Origin: Deltaproteobacteria bacterium
GTDB lineage: Bacteria; Myxococcota; B64-G9
Direction: 5' to 3'
Assembly: GCA_019314375.1 (NCBI GenBank)
Contig: JAFCZJ010000093.1
Location: 1-32,959 of the forward strand
DNA length: 32,959 bases
Shown here piece by piece: positions 8,409 to 17,460 of this stretch. Positions within the stretch are counted from its first letter, which is position 1, and each line of letters begins with the position of its first letter. The notes under the pieces are model-generated. The model was not told the origin of the DNA and ran no database searches. It saw only the letters and a program-made list of their open reading frames with translations. The translations under genes were made by a program, and so were the position numbers.

Positions 8409-8491
8409 CGACTCTCCTCAAGCGTTGGCACCGATCCCGAAAAGCTCAAAAAAACGCCTCGGGTCCGGAAAGCGACCAAAAGAAAGGGCAA

Positions 8492-8519
8492 AGACGGGGG
8501 GCTTGTCAAGCCTCCGTCT
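8492..8519 (-). terminator. Hairpin downstream of adenylate kinase
   Basis: On the reverse strand AGACGG-A-GGCTTG-A-CAAGCC-CC-CCGTCT can fold into a long stem and is followed by a T-rich but interrupted run. It lies about 54 bases past the adk stop codon and ahead of topA. It would end the adk transcript, although the poor T-tract makes this uncertain. Confidence 0.4.
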
Positions 8520-8572
8520 GGCCATCGAGGCTCAAATGGAAAGAAGTACTTGAATTATCAGGGAAATATTTA

Positions 8573-9202
8573 TTAGCCGCGAATGGCCGCAAAGAGCAAG
8601 TCCCGGATTTCCTCCGGGCTACCCTCGCCGGCGATGCGACGCAAGAGACCTTTCTCCTCGTAATATGGAATGAGCGGCGCCGTCTTGGCGTGGTACTCCT
8701 CGAGCCGCTGACCCAAGACTTCTTCGGTGTCGTCGCTGCGCTGAATGACACGATCCGCGACATCGGCCGGGGGCGGATCAAATTTGATGTGATAAACGCG
8801 ACCGGTCTCCGGATCACTGCGCCGGCCCGTGATGCGCTCAAGCAGTACGGAGTCCGCAACTTCCAGAAGCAGCACATGATTCAACCGGCGACCCGCCTCA
8901 GTCTGCATGCCGTCCAAAGCATCGGCCTGCGGCACGGTGCGCGGAAAACCATCCAACAAGAAACCGCCCTTCACGTCGTCTTGAGCCAGGCGATCTTTCA
9001 CCATGCGGTTGACGAGCTCATCCGGCACCAGCTTGCCAGCATCGGTATATGACTTGAACTCTTTACCAAGCTCAGTCCCGCCACGAATGGCCGCCCGGAT
9101 GATGTCGCCCGTGGAAATCTGCGGCGTGGCAAATTCTTCGATGATCCACTTGGCCTGCGTACCCTTGCCGGCACCCGGGGGGCCTAAGAAAATGAGATCC
9201 AT
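8573..9202 (-). CDS. adk: Adenylate kinase
   Basis: A 209-residue cytosolic enzyme that interconverts ATP plus AMP and two ADP. The P-loop GPPGAGKGTQ is at residues 7-16. The AMP-binding QISTGDIIRAA and LLDGFPRT segments follow, then the LID region starting ITGRRSDPETGRVYH and the RSDD arginines. The LID is of the long type but lacks the four zinc-binding cysteines seen in many Gram-positive enzymes. AAGGAGCAGAAC stands just before the ATG. Its gene lies 164 bp upstream of topA on the same strand, with a hairpin between them, and is probably expressed separately. Confidence 0.95.
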   Translation of the reverse strand: MDLIFLGPPGAGKGTQAKWIIEEFATPQISTGDIIRAAIRGGTELGKEFKSYTDAGKLVPDELVNRMVKDRLAQDDVKGGFLLDGFPRTVPQADALDGMQTEAGRRLNHVLLLEVADSVLLERITGRRSDPETGRVYHIKFDPPPADVADRVIQRSDDTEEVLGQRLEEYHAKTAPLIPYYEEKGLLRRIAGEGSPEEIRDLLFAAIRG

Positions 9203-9294
9203 GTTCTGCTCCTTGTTTGTTCTGTGGGAATCGATTGTCCAAACAGCATGCCAAAAACTACCACCGCAACCAGACTATGCCTCATCAAGAAACT

Positions 9295-10524
9295 CTAGCG
9301 AAAAAGAAAGATCATTTCCACACGCCGGTTTTTGGCTCTTCCCGCGCTGTTTGAATTGTCGGCCACGGGATTGGCCTCGCCATAGCCGGATGATCGAATG
9401 CGGTTGAATCCCAGCTTGTGCTGTTCGACAAAATAAGCGAGGACGGATTGAGCACGGCCCTGTGAGAGCGCAAGATTGTCGACTTCGCGACCGCGAGAGT
9501 CGGTATAGGCCTCGACCAGGATCGGGTACCCAGGGTACTTCTTGGTGAGTTTGGCGATCTTGTCCAACAAATAAGCTTGTTCGGGCACCACCGTGGTCTT
9601 GTTGCTCGGGAACATGTCATACAGGGTGAACACCACGCCACGCGCTTCCTGCCGGGCGTTCACGCCTTGAATGATGGTCGCTTCCTTGAAAAGAGATTCG
9701 CGCTCTTTGAGAAGGGCTATTTTCTTGTTCTCTTCGGCAAACTTGGCTTGGGCCGTGGCGATGGCCTCCTCCGCCTTTTTGTAGGCCACTTCAGCTGAAG
9801 CCGGCACATCCTGGAACTTTCCCTGTTCGAAATCATAGCGCGCCTTTTGAAGTCCGATTTTGGCCGCATCAAGATTCTTGCTGTCATGTTTATTGGCATC
9901 GAGTGCTTCCGCCGCCTGAATTTTCGACGCCGCCTTAGCCAAAGCAGCCTGGGCTGTTTGTTGGATCTTCATCTTGGCCAGATTTTCCTCAGCGGCCTTG
10001 CGTTCGGCGGCGAGCTTTTCTTCCGCCGCCTTCTTCTCTGCCTCGCGTCGCTTGAGTTCTTCTTCCTTGGCCTTTTTGAACCGAGACGCATCGGCCTGCA
10101 GCGCGATTATTTTTTCCATCCTGATGATACGCTTGTTTAAATCGGCAAGCCGCGCCTTGTCATTTTTCTGCATTTTCTCGGCGGCCACCCGGCGGGTTTC
10201 GGCTTGGGTCTGACGATCTTCAGCTTCCATCCGAAGGGTCATCTCCCGGGCGGTTTCGAATCGAAGCGTGGCCAAGGTTGCGAATTGAGCACTCTTTTCG
10301 AGGTCGCCGTCTACGTATGCCTCGACTGCTTTTTTATAGTGTGCACGACTTTCCTTGTACACCTCGGTTGCACTCCGGGTCGCCTGAGCGGCCACGTCCC
10401 GGTTCTGCAGCAGGCCGTCGGCCTTGATCAATTCGGCTGGACGAATCGCCGCGCCGCAACCAGCCAACCAACTTCCCACGAGCAAAGACGCCAACAAAGC
10501 AACTCGAATGATATGATTGTTCAT
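9295..10524 (-). CDS. OmpA-like peptidoglycan-binding lipoprotein with coiled coil
   Basis: A 409-residue predicted lipoprotein. The lipobox LAGC puts the lipidated Cys at 23. Residues about 28-100 look like the DUF4398 helical module that often precedes OmpA domains. Residues about 100-280 are a long charged coiled coil rich in Ala, Glu and Lys (AEKKAAEEKLAAERKAAEE). The C-terminal 110 residues are an OmpA/MotB domain (VEAYTDSRG, LSQGRAQSV, GYGEANPVADN, NRRVEM), which binds peptidoglycan. The protein thus probably ties an outer-membrane anchor to the cell wall across the periplasm. Its ATG overlaps the stop codon of the upstream gene (ATGA), so translation is likely coupled. It is the last gene of a three-gene operon. 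Confidence 0.85.
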   Translation of the reverse strand: MNNHIIRVALLASLLVGSWLAGCGAAIRPAELIKADGLLQNRDVAAQATRSATEVYKESRAHYKKAVEAYVDGDLEKSAQFATLATLRFETAREMTLRMEAEDRQTQAETRRVAAEKMQKNDKARLADLNKRIIRMEKIIALQADASRFKKAKEEELKRREAEKKAAEEKLAAERKAAEENLAKMKIQQTAQAALAKAASKIQAAEALDANKHDSKNLDAAKIGLQKARYDFEQGKFQDVPASAEVAYKKAEEAIATAQAKFAEENKKIALLKERESLFKEATIIQGVNARQEARGVVFTLYDMFPSNKTTVVPEQAYLLDKIAKLTKKYPGYPILVEAYTDSRGREVDNLALSQGRAQSVLAYFVEQHKLGFNRIRSSGYGEANPVADNSNSAGRAKNRRVEMIFLFR

Positions 10525-10949
10525 GTCGTCTCCTCAAGTGCATCGTATTTCTTCTTTGCCGCATCAACTTTTTGCTTCAGCTCGGCTGCCGCGGCTTCGG
10601 CATCGTCGGCCTGTTGCCCTGCCTCGGCCGCTGCTTGTTCGGCATCAAGCCTGTCTAATTTCGCCCGAACGCAACCTGCCTGAGCGACGATTCGTTCGAT
10701 GATCGGATCGATGGATTCCAGCTTTTCGGCAGCCAGCAATGCCTGTGCCTGTCCGATGTGCGTCCGAATGACCTCAATGTCCCGAACCACTTCATCGGCG
10801 GCATCGGCAGACTTCAGGTCCGCAATCAACAGGCTGAAACGCTCAAACTGTCCCTGGTAATACTTCGCGTCCTTGTCTTTGGCTCCTGCGACAGATGAGC
10901 CGATAAGGACCAACAAAACAACAACTGCTCCCAACCATGTGTTTTTCAT
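10521..10949 (-). CDS. Small secreted coiled-coil protein
   Basis: A 142-residue protein. The start is the ATG at 10949, which has GGATGGAG just before it. A longer in-frame start exists upstream but would run into the neighbouring gene. Residues 1-23 form a signal peptide (hydrophobic VVVLLVLIGSSVAGA with likely cleavage before KDKD). The rest is helical and charged, ending in an Ala/Glu-rich coiled coil (EQAAAEAGQQADDAEAAAAE). There is one mature cysteine (QAGCVRAK), and no lipobox. No family is recognised. The 4-bp overlap with the OmpA-like lipoprotein gene and their similar coiled-coil composition suggest that the two proteins work together in the periplasm. Confidence 0.7.
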   Translation of the reverse strand: MKNTWLGAVVVLLVLIGSSVAGAKDKDAKYYQGQFERFSLLIADLKSADAADEVVRDIEVIRTHIGQAQALLAAEKLESIDPIIERIVAQAGCVRAKLDRLDAEQAAAEAGQQADDAEAAAAELKQKVDAAKKKYDALEETT

Positions 10950-10980
10950 GTCTCCATCCTTTGTTTGAGTATGTGTCGGT

Positions 10981-13311
10981 TTAACTCTTGGGTTTCCATA
11001 AAATCGGCGGTGTGCCCCGGGCCTCGGGATCCCAGCGCAGCCAAGCTTCCGGTCGGCCCGACCCATCTCGGCTGGCCCAAATATCCAAAAGCTGCGTGGC
11101 CGTGGGCAGGGGGCCGAAGACCCGCACCAACATCGCGGTCCAGGATTTCAAGGACTCTTTGGCCTTGGCTTTGCCTTGCAAGACGCAGCGATAACGCGTA
11201 GTCCCCTTTCGAGTCCGGGTCTGCAGTTGGGCCTTCATGACCTCAACGCGATGCCTCAGGCCACCCAATGCATAATAGAGCCTTCCCGGAGGATACACAC
11301 GGTCCAAGGCATCTTCGAGGAGGGCATCGCATTTCAAAAAGTTCTGCCGCTGTCTTTCATCGAGCTCGCTCAACTCCTTGGCCAGTTCTTTGTGGCGACG
11401 TTCATCCGGCGTCGTGTGGAAAACATTGATGCGATCCCAGGTTGAAATGCGCAAGGTCACGCCCTCTTGCTCCCACTCCAGATCAGAATGTTTCGCTACC
11501 GCCTGCTCCGCGGCCTCAAAAAGCGCAACAAAATCCGTTTCACGCAAGTCGTAAGCCACTGATTCTATCACTTCTGTTTGGCTTGCAAGCCGAAAGGCCT
11601 TGCTTCTGACCGGTGCCGCTTTCTTGGCCGCCAAGTTCCTTACGACATCCTTCATGAAAGATCGGCGACCGCCTTTCATATAGAACTGATGGGTCAAGAC
11701 TTCTTTCAGTTGCACCAAAATGCGGAGGAGTTCTTTTTTTTCCCGCACCCGAAGTGAAGGTTGGCTGCTCTGCCAGCCTCGCTCGACCGAGACTTCGCTC
11801 AGAATACCAAGGGCCTCTATGGCGAGGTCCCTGAGTTTCATGACGCCCAATTCCTCACTCGCCTGGCGGCTCATCCCAAGCAACTCACGCCAGTGGGCCT
11901 CCATCTTGAACTCGTGGTGATCCTTGCTATTCTCTATCTGTTCTTCCCTTTTTTCCTCTTTCGTCTGGTCCCAATAGTACACTCGATCAGTCCAGGAGAT
12001 GAGGGCCCGGAGTTTCGAGTGGGAGCGCTCCAAAGCCCCCATGCTCAGAGCGTGGCTCAAGGAGCGCTGGATCTCGAGGCCGGCACCCAATCGATCCAGG
12101 GTTTGGCAGGCCTCGGCCAGCATTTCCTGCCGGGGGCTAAGGCGAGCCTTCGTTTGCTCCTTTAGACCCACCTCGCCGGGAAGCAAGACATCCGGGAAAG
12201 CGCGCTGAAAAGATTGACGCAGACCCGCCACCGCGGCCAGGAACAAAGCCCGCCCCGTGGCAACCCGGACCTGGCGACGTACGCCGTCAGCCGCCAGGCT
12301 CACCTCTTGTCCGGCATCGAGTTGCTCCAAGGCAGCCAGGGCCCGGCCGGCCGCTTGATAAATCGCCATGGGCGGATAGGCCTCCAAGGCTTTCTGTTGC
12401 AGCAAGTGCACCGTCTCGCGTTGCCCGTCCGCCTTTTCAACCGCCACCTTCAGTCGCCCGGCGATCTGATTAAGCCGCCACTCCGCTTTTGAATCCGAGA
12501 AGAGATGATTCCAAGCAGGCCAAGGTGCCTGACCTCCAGCCTCGATCCAATTTTCTCGCAGCCGTCGCACCTTCTTTTCCATTCGCGCAAGCGTCCGGGT
12601 CTGCTTGAACAGGTCGGTTCTGTCCGACAAACTGGCCGCGGCCACCATGGCCAACATCTGCTCGTTGCTCACGGGTGCCACGCCCATGTAATAATGCGCC
12701 TTGAGTTCCGGCGCTTGTTTGGCCCATCGCCGACAAGTCTTTTGGTCATCCAAAACCCGGCTCAAAGCATCCGTATCCAGATCGGGCACCCACAGCGCGC
12801 CGATGCGTTTTGAAAGAGCCAGCAAGGCTTGTTTGATTTCTTTCGAGGGGGTCTCCGGCGACGGCAGGGGCCGCCCGATCTGAAATGGACTCAGGGCCAA
12901 AATGCAAATGTGTTCGATGCGCTGGCCGATTTCAAAAGGCGGGATCTCGTCGGCTACGCGCTGGAAGGCCTTTTTGAGTTTTTTCTCCAGCTTTTCTAAG
13001 CCGACCTGCTCACGCTTAAGATCAGCCGCGAGTTGATTTTCGGCTTGCTCGTCTTCAGTATCCGGATGAAAAACCAGTCGCTCCCATGTGCCCATACCCG
13101 CCTGGAGTACATGCAAGCCCGCTCGCAGATCCTCCGTGCACCGCCGCAAACGATGGGCCTTTACACAGGCCTCATGCAGTCCCCGTCGTTCCAGCATCAA
13201 GCGCAGGTTATCGGCAAGATTCACGTAGTCAAAGCCTCCAGCCCCATCTTGCCCACGAAAGCCCCCAAAGGCAACGCCCCTTTCTTTGAACATCGGCATC
13301 TTGTTCCGCAT
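10981..13311 (-). CDS. Unrecognised large helical protein
   Basis: About 776 residues from the ATG at 13311; the frame opens at 13371. ATGs at 13299 and 13293 are also possible, and the one at 13299 has a weak GGA before it. No start has a strong ribosome-binding site. No domain is recognised with confidence. The protein is soluble in appearance, has no signal peptide or membrane helix, and is almost wholly helical with many Arg, Lys, Glu and Leu residues. Basic segments such as KAHRLRRCTEDLRAGL and LGGLRHRVEVMKAQL recall the His/Arg helices of CHAD domains, but this is too faint for a call. It is first in an operon with the secreted coiled-coil protein (31 bp downstream) and the OmpA-like lipoprotein, and is divergent from murB. 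Confidence 0.7.
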   Translation of the reverse strand: MRNKMPMFKERGVAFGGFRGQDGAGGFDYVNLADNLRLMLERRGLHEACVKAHRLRRCTEDLRAGLHVLQAGMGTWERLVFHPDTEDEQAENQLAADLKREQVGLEKLEKKLKKAFQRVADEIPPFEIGQRIEHICILALSPFQIGRPLPSPETPSKEIKQALLALSKRIGALWVPDLDTDALSRVLDDQKTCRRWAKQAPELKAHYYMGVAPVSNEQMLAMVAAASLSDRTDLFKQTRTLARMEKKVRRLRENWIEAGGQAPWPAWNHLFSDSKAEWRLNQIAGRLKVAVEKADGQRETVHLLQQKALEAYPPMAIYQAAGRALAALEQLDAGQEVSLAADGVRRQVRVATGRALFLAAVAGLRQSFQRAFPDVLLPGEVGLKEQTKARLSPRQEMLAEACQTLDRLGAGLEIQRSLSHALSMGALERSHSKLRALISWTDRVYYWDQTKEEKREEQIENSKDHHEFKMEAHWRELLGMSRQASEELGVMKLRDLAIEALGILSEVSVERGWQSSQPSLRVREKKELLRILVQLKEVLTHQFYMKGGRRSFMKDVVRNLAAKKAAPVRSKAFRLASQTEVIESVAYDLRETDFVALFEAAEQAVAKHSDLEWEQEGVTLRISTWDRINVFHTTPDERRHKELAKELSELDERQRQNFLKCDALLEDALDRVYPPGRLYYALGGLRHRVEVMKAQLQTRTRKGTTRYRCVLQGKAKAKESLKSWTAMLVRVFGPLPTATQLLDIWASRDGSGRPEAWLRWDPEARGTPPILWKPKS

Positions 13312-13346
13312 TGACAGACAGCGTGGGCCCATGCTGCACTGTATGC

Positions 13347-14354
13347 ATGGACTGGGAACACAATGTTTCATTGCAGCCTTACAACAGCCTGGGCCTGCCG
13401 GCCCGTGCCCGCTTTTTTCACCAGGCCACGAAGGAGGTCGAGTTACTGGATGACCTCCGCAAGGTCATAAAAGACAAGCTGGAACTGCTGGTTATCGGCG
13501 GTGGAAGCAACCTGGTCTTGGCTCGAGACATCGATGGCCTGGCCCTGAAGGTGGACCTCAAGGGCATCGAAATCGTCGAGGAAAATGAAAAGAGTGCCAC
13601 CCTGAGGGTGGCGGCCGGCGAGCCTTGGCCCGAACTGGTCAAACACTGCTTGAAGCGAGGGTTTTTTGGCCTGGAAAATCTGAGCGACATTCCTGGTACG
13701 GCTGGAGCCGCGCCCATCCAAAACATCGGTGCCTATGGTGCCGAGCTCAGCCAGCGCCTTCTCAGTGTCTCTGTCATTGAACAAACAACCGGAAGTCGCC
13801 AAGAAATCCCGGCCGCGGATTGCCGGTTTTCCTACCGCCAAAGCCGATTCAAGGGTCTTTGGCGAGATCGATACCTGATCACCGCTATCACCCTCAAGCT
13901 GACCAAGCAGCCTCAACTCTGCCTTGACCATGCAGGAATCCAAGAAGCCATGCCGACCCATCCGGGTCCGGAAGACGTGGCCCGGGAAGTGTGCCGCCTC
14001 CGGCGACTCAAACTGCCCGACCCCAAGCTCTTAGGCAACGCGGGCAGCTTCTTCACCAACCCCGTGATCGAGGCCCGGCAGGCCAAGGACATGTTGGCCG
14101 AGCATGCAAACCTCCGCATGTACGATTTGGGCGACGGGCGGGTCAAACTGGCCGCCGGCTGGCTGGTGGAGCAATGTGGACTCAAAGGAATCCGTCGGGG
14201 TTCGGTGGGCGTACATAAAGAGCAAGCCCTGGTGCTCGTACATCACGGGGGAGGCACCGGCCGGCAGCTTCTGGACCTGGCCGAGGAAATCAGGACCACG
14301 GTGCAAGCGCGCTTCGGCGTCAAGCTTGAAATCGAACCCCGGGTCGTGGCCTGA
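13347..14354 (+). CDS. murB: UDP-N-acetylenolpyruvoylglucosamine reductase
   Basis: A 335-residue FAD enzyme that reduces UDP-GlcNAc-enolpyruvate to UDP-MurNAc in peptidoglycan synthesis. It belongs to the E. coli-like class. The FAD-binding VIGGGSNLVL and GLENLSDIPGTAGAAPIQNI segments are conserved. The catalytic set matches E. coli: Tyr163-Arg164 in RFSYRQS, Ser234 in GNAGSFFTNP, and Glu330 near the end. The ATG at 13347 is chosen because it gives an N-terminus (HNVSLQPYNSLGL) aligned with known MurB; the frame can be read from a TTG at 13311. No clear ribosome-binding site is seen. It is followed 21 bp later by a TPR lipoprotein gene and is probably the first gene of that operon. The divergent 776-residue gene begins only about 35 bp away. 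Confidence 0.93.
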   Translation: MDWEHNVSLQPYNSLGLPARARFFHQATKEVELLDDLRKVIKDKLELLVIGGGSNLVLARDIDGLALKVDLKGIEIVEENEKSATLRVAAGEPWPELVKHCLKRGFFGLENLSDIPGTAGAAPIQNIGAYGAELSQRLLSVSVIEQTTGSRQEIPAADCRFSYRQSRFKGLWRDRYLITAITLKLTKQPQLCLDHAGIQEAMPTHPGPEDVAREVCRLRRLKLPDPKLLGNAGSFFTNPVIEARQAKDMLAEHANLRMYDLGDGRVKLAAGWLVEQCGLKGIRRGSVGVHKEQALVLVHHGGGTGRQLLDLAEEIRTTVQARFGVKLEIEPRVVA

Positions 14355-14375
14355 TGGCCTGACAGGAGAATCGAA

Positions 14376-16196
14376 ATGTTCAAGACCTGCGTAATGCTAT
14401 TGACCTCCCTGGCCTTGCTTGCCTGTGGGCTTTTGGAGACCGAAGCCACGCCCGTGGAGAAAGCCGGCCAGGCATTTGCTCAGGCTGAAAATCTGCTCAA
14501 ACAAGGCCAAACGAAGCAGGCGGCCCGCTTGCTGAACGAAGCCACCCGACTCGATCCGAACAACGGCCACTACGCCCGACGACTCGGCCAGGTCCAAAGT
14601 TCACTAAAAATCCACGGTCAGGCCATCATGAATCTGAGCCAGGCGGCCCAACTGCTGCCCCGGGATCCGGGTCCCATGCTCGACCTGGCCAAGCTCTTCG
14701 AAGCCTTGGGTAAACGAAAAAAGGCACACGATCAGTATGCCAAGGCCCTGGAGCGCCAGGAAGAGAACCCAGAAGCCCTGAAAGGGCTGACCCGGATGAA
14801 ACTCGCCAGAGGCCAGTTCAAAGAAGCCGGCAAGCTTTTGATCCAACTGCGAATCCTCGAACCCCAAGCCATCAGCACCCTGAGTTTGCAAGCCGAGCTG
14901 GCCGAGAAAACAGGAGACCTCGAAAAGGCCGAAGCGCTGTGGCGGAAGGTGAACAGGAAGAAGCCCGACGATCCCCTGATCTTGAACCGGCTGGGGCTGG
15001 TGCTTCAGAAGACGGGCAAGACAACAGAAGCGCAAATGGTTTTGCGTCGCGGGGTGGAAAAAGCACCACAAAATGCCAAGCTGCGCGCCGACCTTGGCCG
15101 CGCTCTTTTAGAGGCAGGCGAGTTGGATGAAGCGGAGGCCTTCTACAGGGACTGGATAAAAAAACAACCAGGGGAGGGACAGGCCCTGCTCGGTTTGAGC
15201 AAAGTTCAGCTTGCTCGTGGACTCCACAGTTCGGCCATGACCAACGCCCAACTCGCCGTCAAGGCCGCGCCCAAAAACATGGAAGCCCACCTGGCCCTGG
15301 TCGAGGCCCTGGTAGCAAACGAAAACATGGAAGCAGCCATCAAGACCTTGCATGAACTGTGCAGGTTTTTGCCGGAAGCGGCCGAGCCCCATCTGCGCCT
15401 GGCCCAACTCCACCAGAAACGAGGACGAGCCAAAGAAGCCATCGGCGAGCTGGAAATCGTGCTTATGATTCAACCCGACAATCTGTCGATCAGGCTCTTG
15501 TTGGTCCGACTGTACGCCCAGACAGGAACCCACCTCGGCCTGGCCAAAGAGTATGTGGCCGCGGCCCTCACACAATTTCCTGACGACCCGGAGATCTTGA
15601 CGCTTAAGCGGCGGGTCGAACAGGCCATACCCGCGGCCGCCACCAGCCCTGGCGATCACAGCCAGGATCTATTCAAGCATCGACATAACCTGAATGAGAT
15701 CATGAGCAAGCACAAAGGAGGCTGCCGGGTCAAATACAAGGCCTTGAGAGAATATCACAAACGCTTTGTGAATCTCTTTTCCGAGCAACGAGAACTCACC
15801 CGGAGCCACTTTGAGGGTTTGGGCAAGCGAGCAAAGTACAACTTCATCTTGAGCCAACGGAAACAAGCCCTCGCCTTTCGAAAAGTTGCGAATGAGTTTT
15901 CGAGTTTCACCAAGTCCTTCAACAAAATGGGGGCCGCCGCCGCCAAGAGAGGCAAACAGCGCAAACCGAGCAAGACAAAGGCCTCGATTTTCCAAAAATT
16001 CAAACGAAAGTGCCCAAGGCAGGCCAAACCCGCCAAAAAAATCATAGCCGCCTTTGATCCGCGCATTCCCATCCCCAATGAGTTAATCAAGCAGATGCAA
16101 AAGGACTTCATGTCTCCAACATTCCGGGCCCAAGGGGTCAAACAACAATTCCAACAGAGGCAACGTAAACGGGGCCTGGGCATGAAGACAAAATGA
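14376..16196 (+). CDS. TPR-repeat lipoprotein with basic C-terminal domain
   Basis: A 606-residue predicted lipoprotein. The signal ends in LALLAC, with the lipidated Cys at 17. Residues about 28-415 consist of eleven consecutive 34-residue TPR units (for example PEALKGLTRMKLARGQFKEA), a scaffold for protein binding. From about 430 to the end lies a separate domain of about 175 residues that is strongly basic (many Lys, Arg and Gln) and not recognised. GGAGAA lies just before the ATG. The stop codon overlaps the ATG of the next gene (ATGA), so the two are probably translated together. Its place after murB and before a MORN protein and a Ser/Thr kinase suggests an envelope role, perhaps as an assembly scaffold. 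This is inferred from context only. Confidence 0.82.
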   Translation: MFKTCVMLLTSLALLACGLLETEATPVEKAGQAFAQAENLLKQGQTKQAARLLNEATRLDPNNGHYARRLGQVQSSLKIHGQAIMNLSQAAQLLPRDPGPMLDLAKLFEALGKRKKAHDQYAKALERQEENPEALKGLTRMKLARGQFKEAGKLLIQLRILEPQAISTLSLQAELAEKTGDLEKAEALWRKVNRKKPDDPLILNRLGLVLQKTGKTTEAQMVLRRGVEKAPQNAKLRADLGRALLEAGELDEAEAFYRDWIKKQPGEGQALLGLSKVQLARGLHSSAMTNAQLAVKAAPKNMEAHLALVEALVANENMEAAIKTLHELCRFLPEAAEPHLRLAQLHQKRGRAKEAIGELEIVLMIQPDNLSIRLLLVRLYAQTGTHLGLAKEYVAAALTQFPDDPEILTLKRRVEQAIPAAATSPGDHSQDLFKHRHNLNEIMSKHKGGCRVKYKALREYHKRFVNLFSEQRELTRSHFEGLGKRAKYNFILSQRKQALAFRKVANEFSSFTKSFNKMGAAAAKRGKQRKPSKTKASIFQKFKRKCPRQAKPAKKIIAAFDPRIPIPNELIKQMQKDFMSPTFRAQGVKQQFQQRQRKRGLGMKTK

Positions 16197-17383
16197 AACA
16201 TTTGGTCGCCCAGATCCCTTGCCCCATATTCAGTCTCGCCATTTTGCTCCTCGTCCTTCCCTCCGGGTTGCGGGCGGAATCCTCACCGGCCCTATGGCCC
16301 CTGCCCTTGCTAAACGACGATCGCGGCCCCTTGGTTGATTCAGCCTATCGCCTTCCCGGAGACAACTTCGAGCTCTGGCTGATGCAGTTGCCGACCCTGA
16401 AAACAAAGATCATGGTCTTGCGCATAGGTGATCTCGCGCGGGCTTTGCCGGATTCCAATCGTCCCCCACTCGGCAAGGTTCAAAACAACCTGCCCACCGG
16501 ACCCTGGAACTGGGTGAACGGACAAGGCCGCAAACTGGCCGAGGCGATTTGCCGACATGGCCACATCGTGGGGGAACTAACCCTCTATGAGGGCGGCAAA
16601 CGAAAACAACAGGGGCTCATCCGGGCAGGAGAAAAAGACGGCCTATGGACCATGTGGTTTTCCAACGGTCAACCCGCTTCACGCTGCAACTACCAGCAGG
16701 GATTGAGGCAGGGGCCATGCACCAAGTTTGACGGCCAAGGCCGTAAACTCAGCCAGGGCCTCTACGAACAAGACAAAAAAGCAGGCTGGTGGCTGTACTA
16801 TCAAGCAGACGGCCAAATTAAGCGCAAAGTTCAGTACGTCGGGGGAAAATCACATGGCCAAGAACTGGGATTTAACGCCTCGGGGAAAAAAGCCTGGACC
16901 GGCAGCTACCTTGAAGGACGCAAGGATGGCAATTGGACCCACTGGCGAAAGGACGGCAGCCTGGAATCACGGGTCCACTTCAATCGTGGCTTGCCCCATG
17001 GGCCGACGGAATCATGGCATCACAATGGCCAACGGGCGACTCTCGGTGCCCACGCCAAAGGGAAAAAACAAGGCCGATGGCAAGAATGGACACCGAAGGG
17101 CAAACCCCGCCTGGATTGCCACTATCTTTCAGGCGAGCTTTCCGGCCTGCTGAAGCGCTGGCATACCAACGGACAGCTGGCAGAGCGAGCCCATTTCAAA
17201 AAAGGTCGTCGGCATGGCCAAACAGATCGCTTCACCCCCGACAAACAGCGCATCGAGCAGGCCCATTACCGCAAAGGGCAGCTCCACGGTCGACGCATCC
17301 GATGGAACCCGGATGGCAGTATTAAAGATCGTTTCGACTATGTTCAAGGCAAGGGTCGAAAATCAGGGTCCTCCACCAGATAA
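16193..17383 (+). CDS. Secreted MORN-repeat protein
   Basis: A 396-residue exported protein. A signal peptide covers residues 1-28 (hydrophobic FSLAILLLVLPSG, likely cleavage at LRA-ES). From about residue 100 on there are about ten repeats of 22-24 residues of the MORN_2 type, with the marks W..W..NG/DG, Y..G..HG or KDG (such as KDGLWTMWFSNGQ, KDGNWTHWRKDGS, LHGRRIRWNPDGS). Proteins of this type are sometimes annotated as YwqK-family antitoxins, but here no toxin is near, and a secreted repeat scaffold is more likely. It overlaps the TPR lipoprotein gene by 4 bp and precedes the Ser/Thr kinase gene by 77 bp. The mature protein is basic. Confidence 0.82.
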   Translation: MKHLVAQIPCPIFSLAILLLVLPSGLRAESSPALWPLPLLNDDRGPLVDSAYRLPGDNFELWLMQLPTLKTKIMVLRIGDLARALPDSNRPPLGKVQNNLPTGPWNWVNGQGRKLAEAICRHGHIVGELTLYEGGKRKQQGLIRAGEKDGLWTMWFSNGQPASRCNYQQGLRQGPCTKFDGQGRKLSQGLYEQDKKAGWWLYYQADGQIKRKVQYVGGKSHGQELGFNASGKKAWTGSYLEGRKDGNWTHWRKDGSLESRVHFNRGLPHGPTESWHHNGQRATLGAHAKGKKQGRWQEWTPKGKPRLDCHYLSGELSGLLKRWHTNGQLAERAHFKKGRRHGQTDRFTPDKQRIEQAHYRKGQLHGRRIRWNPDGSIKDRFDYVQGKGRKSGSSTR

Positions 17384-17460
17384 GTCCCTGCTCGGGACTC
17401 CTCAAATGCTCGAATTTGTTGACAAGCCACCACCCAGACGCGATAAACAACCCAGGGAAT

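Noticed and set aside
16193..17383. Antitoxin role for the MORN-repeat protein
   Set aside because: The YwqK label is only by family resemblance. The protein has a clear signal peptide and no toxin gene beside it.
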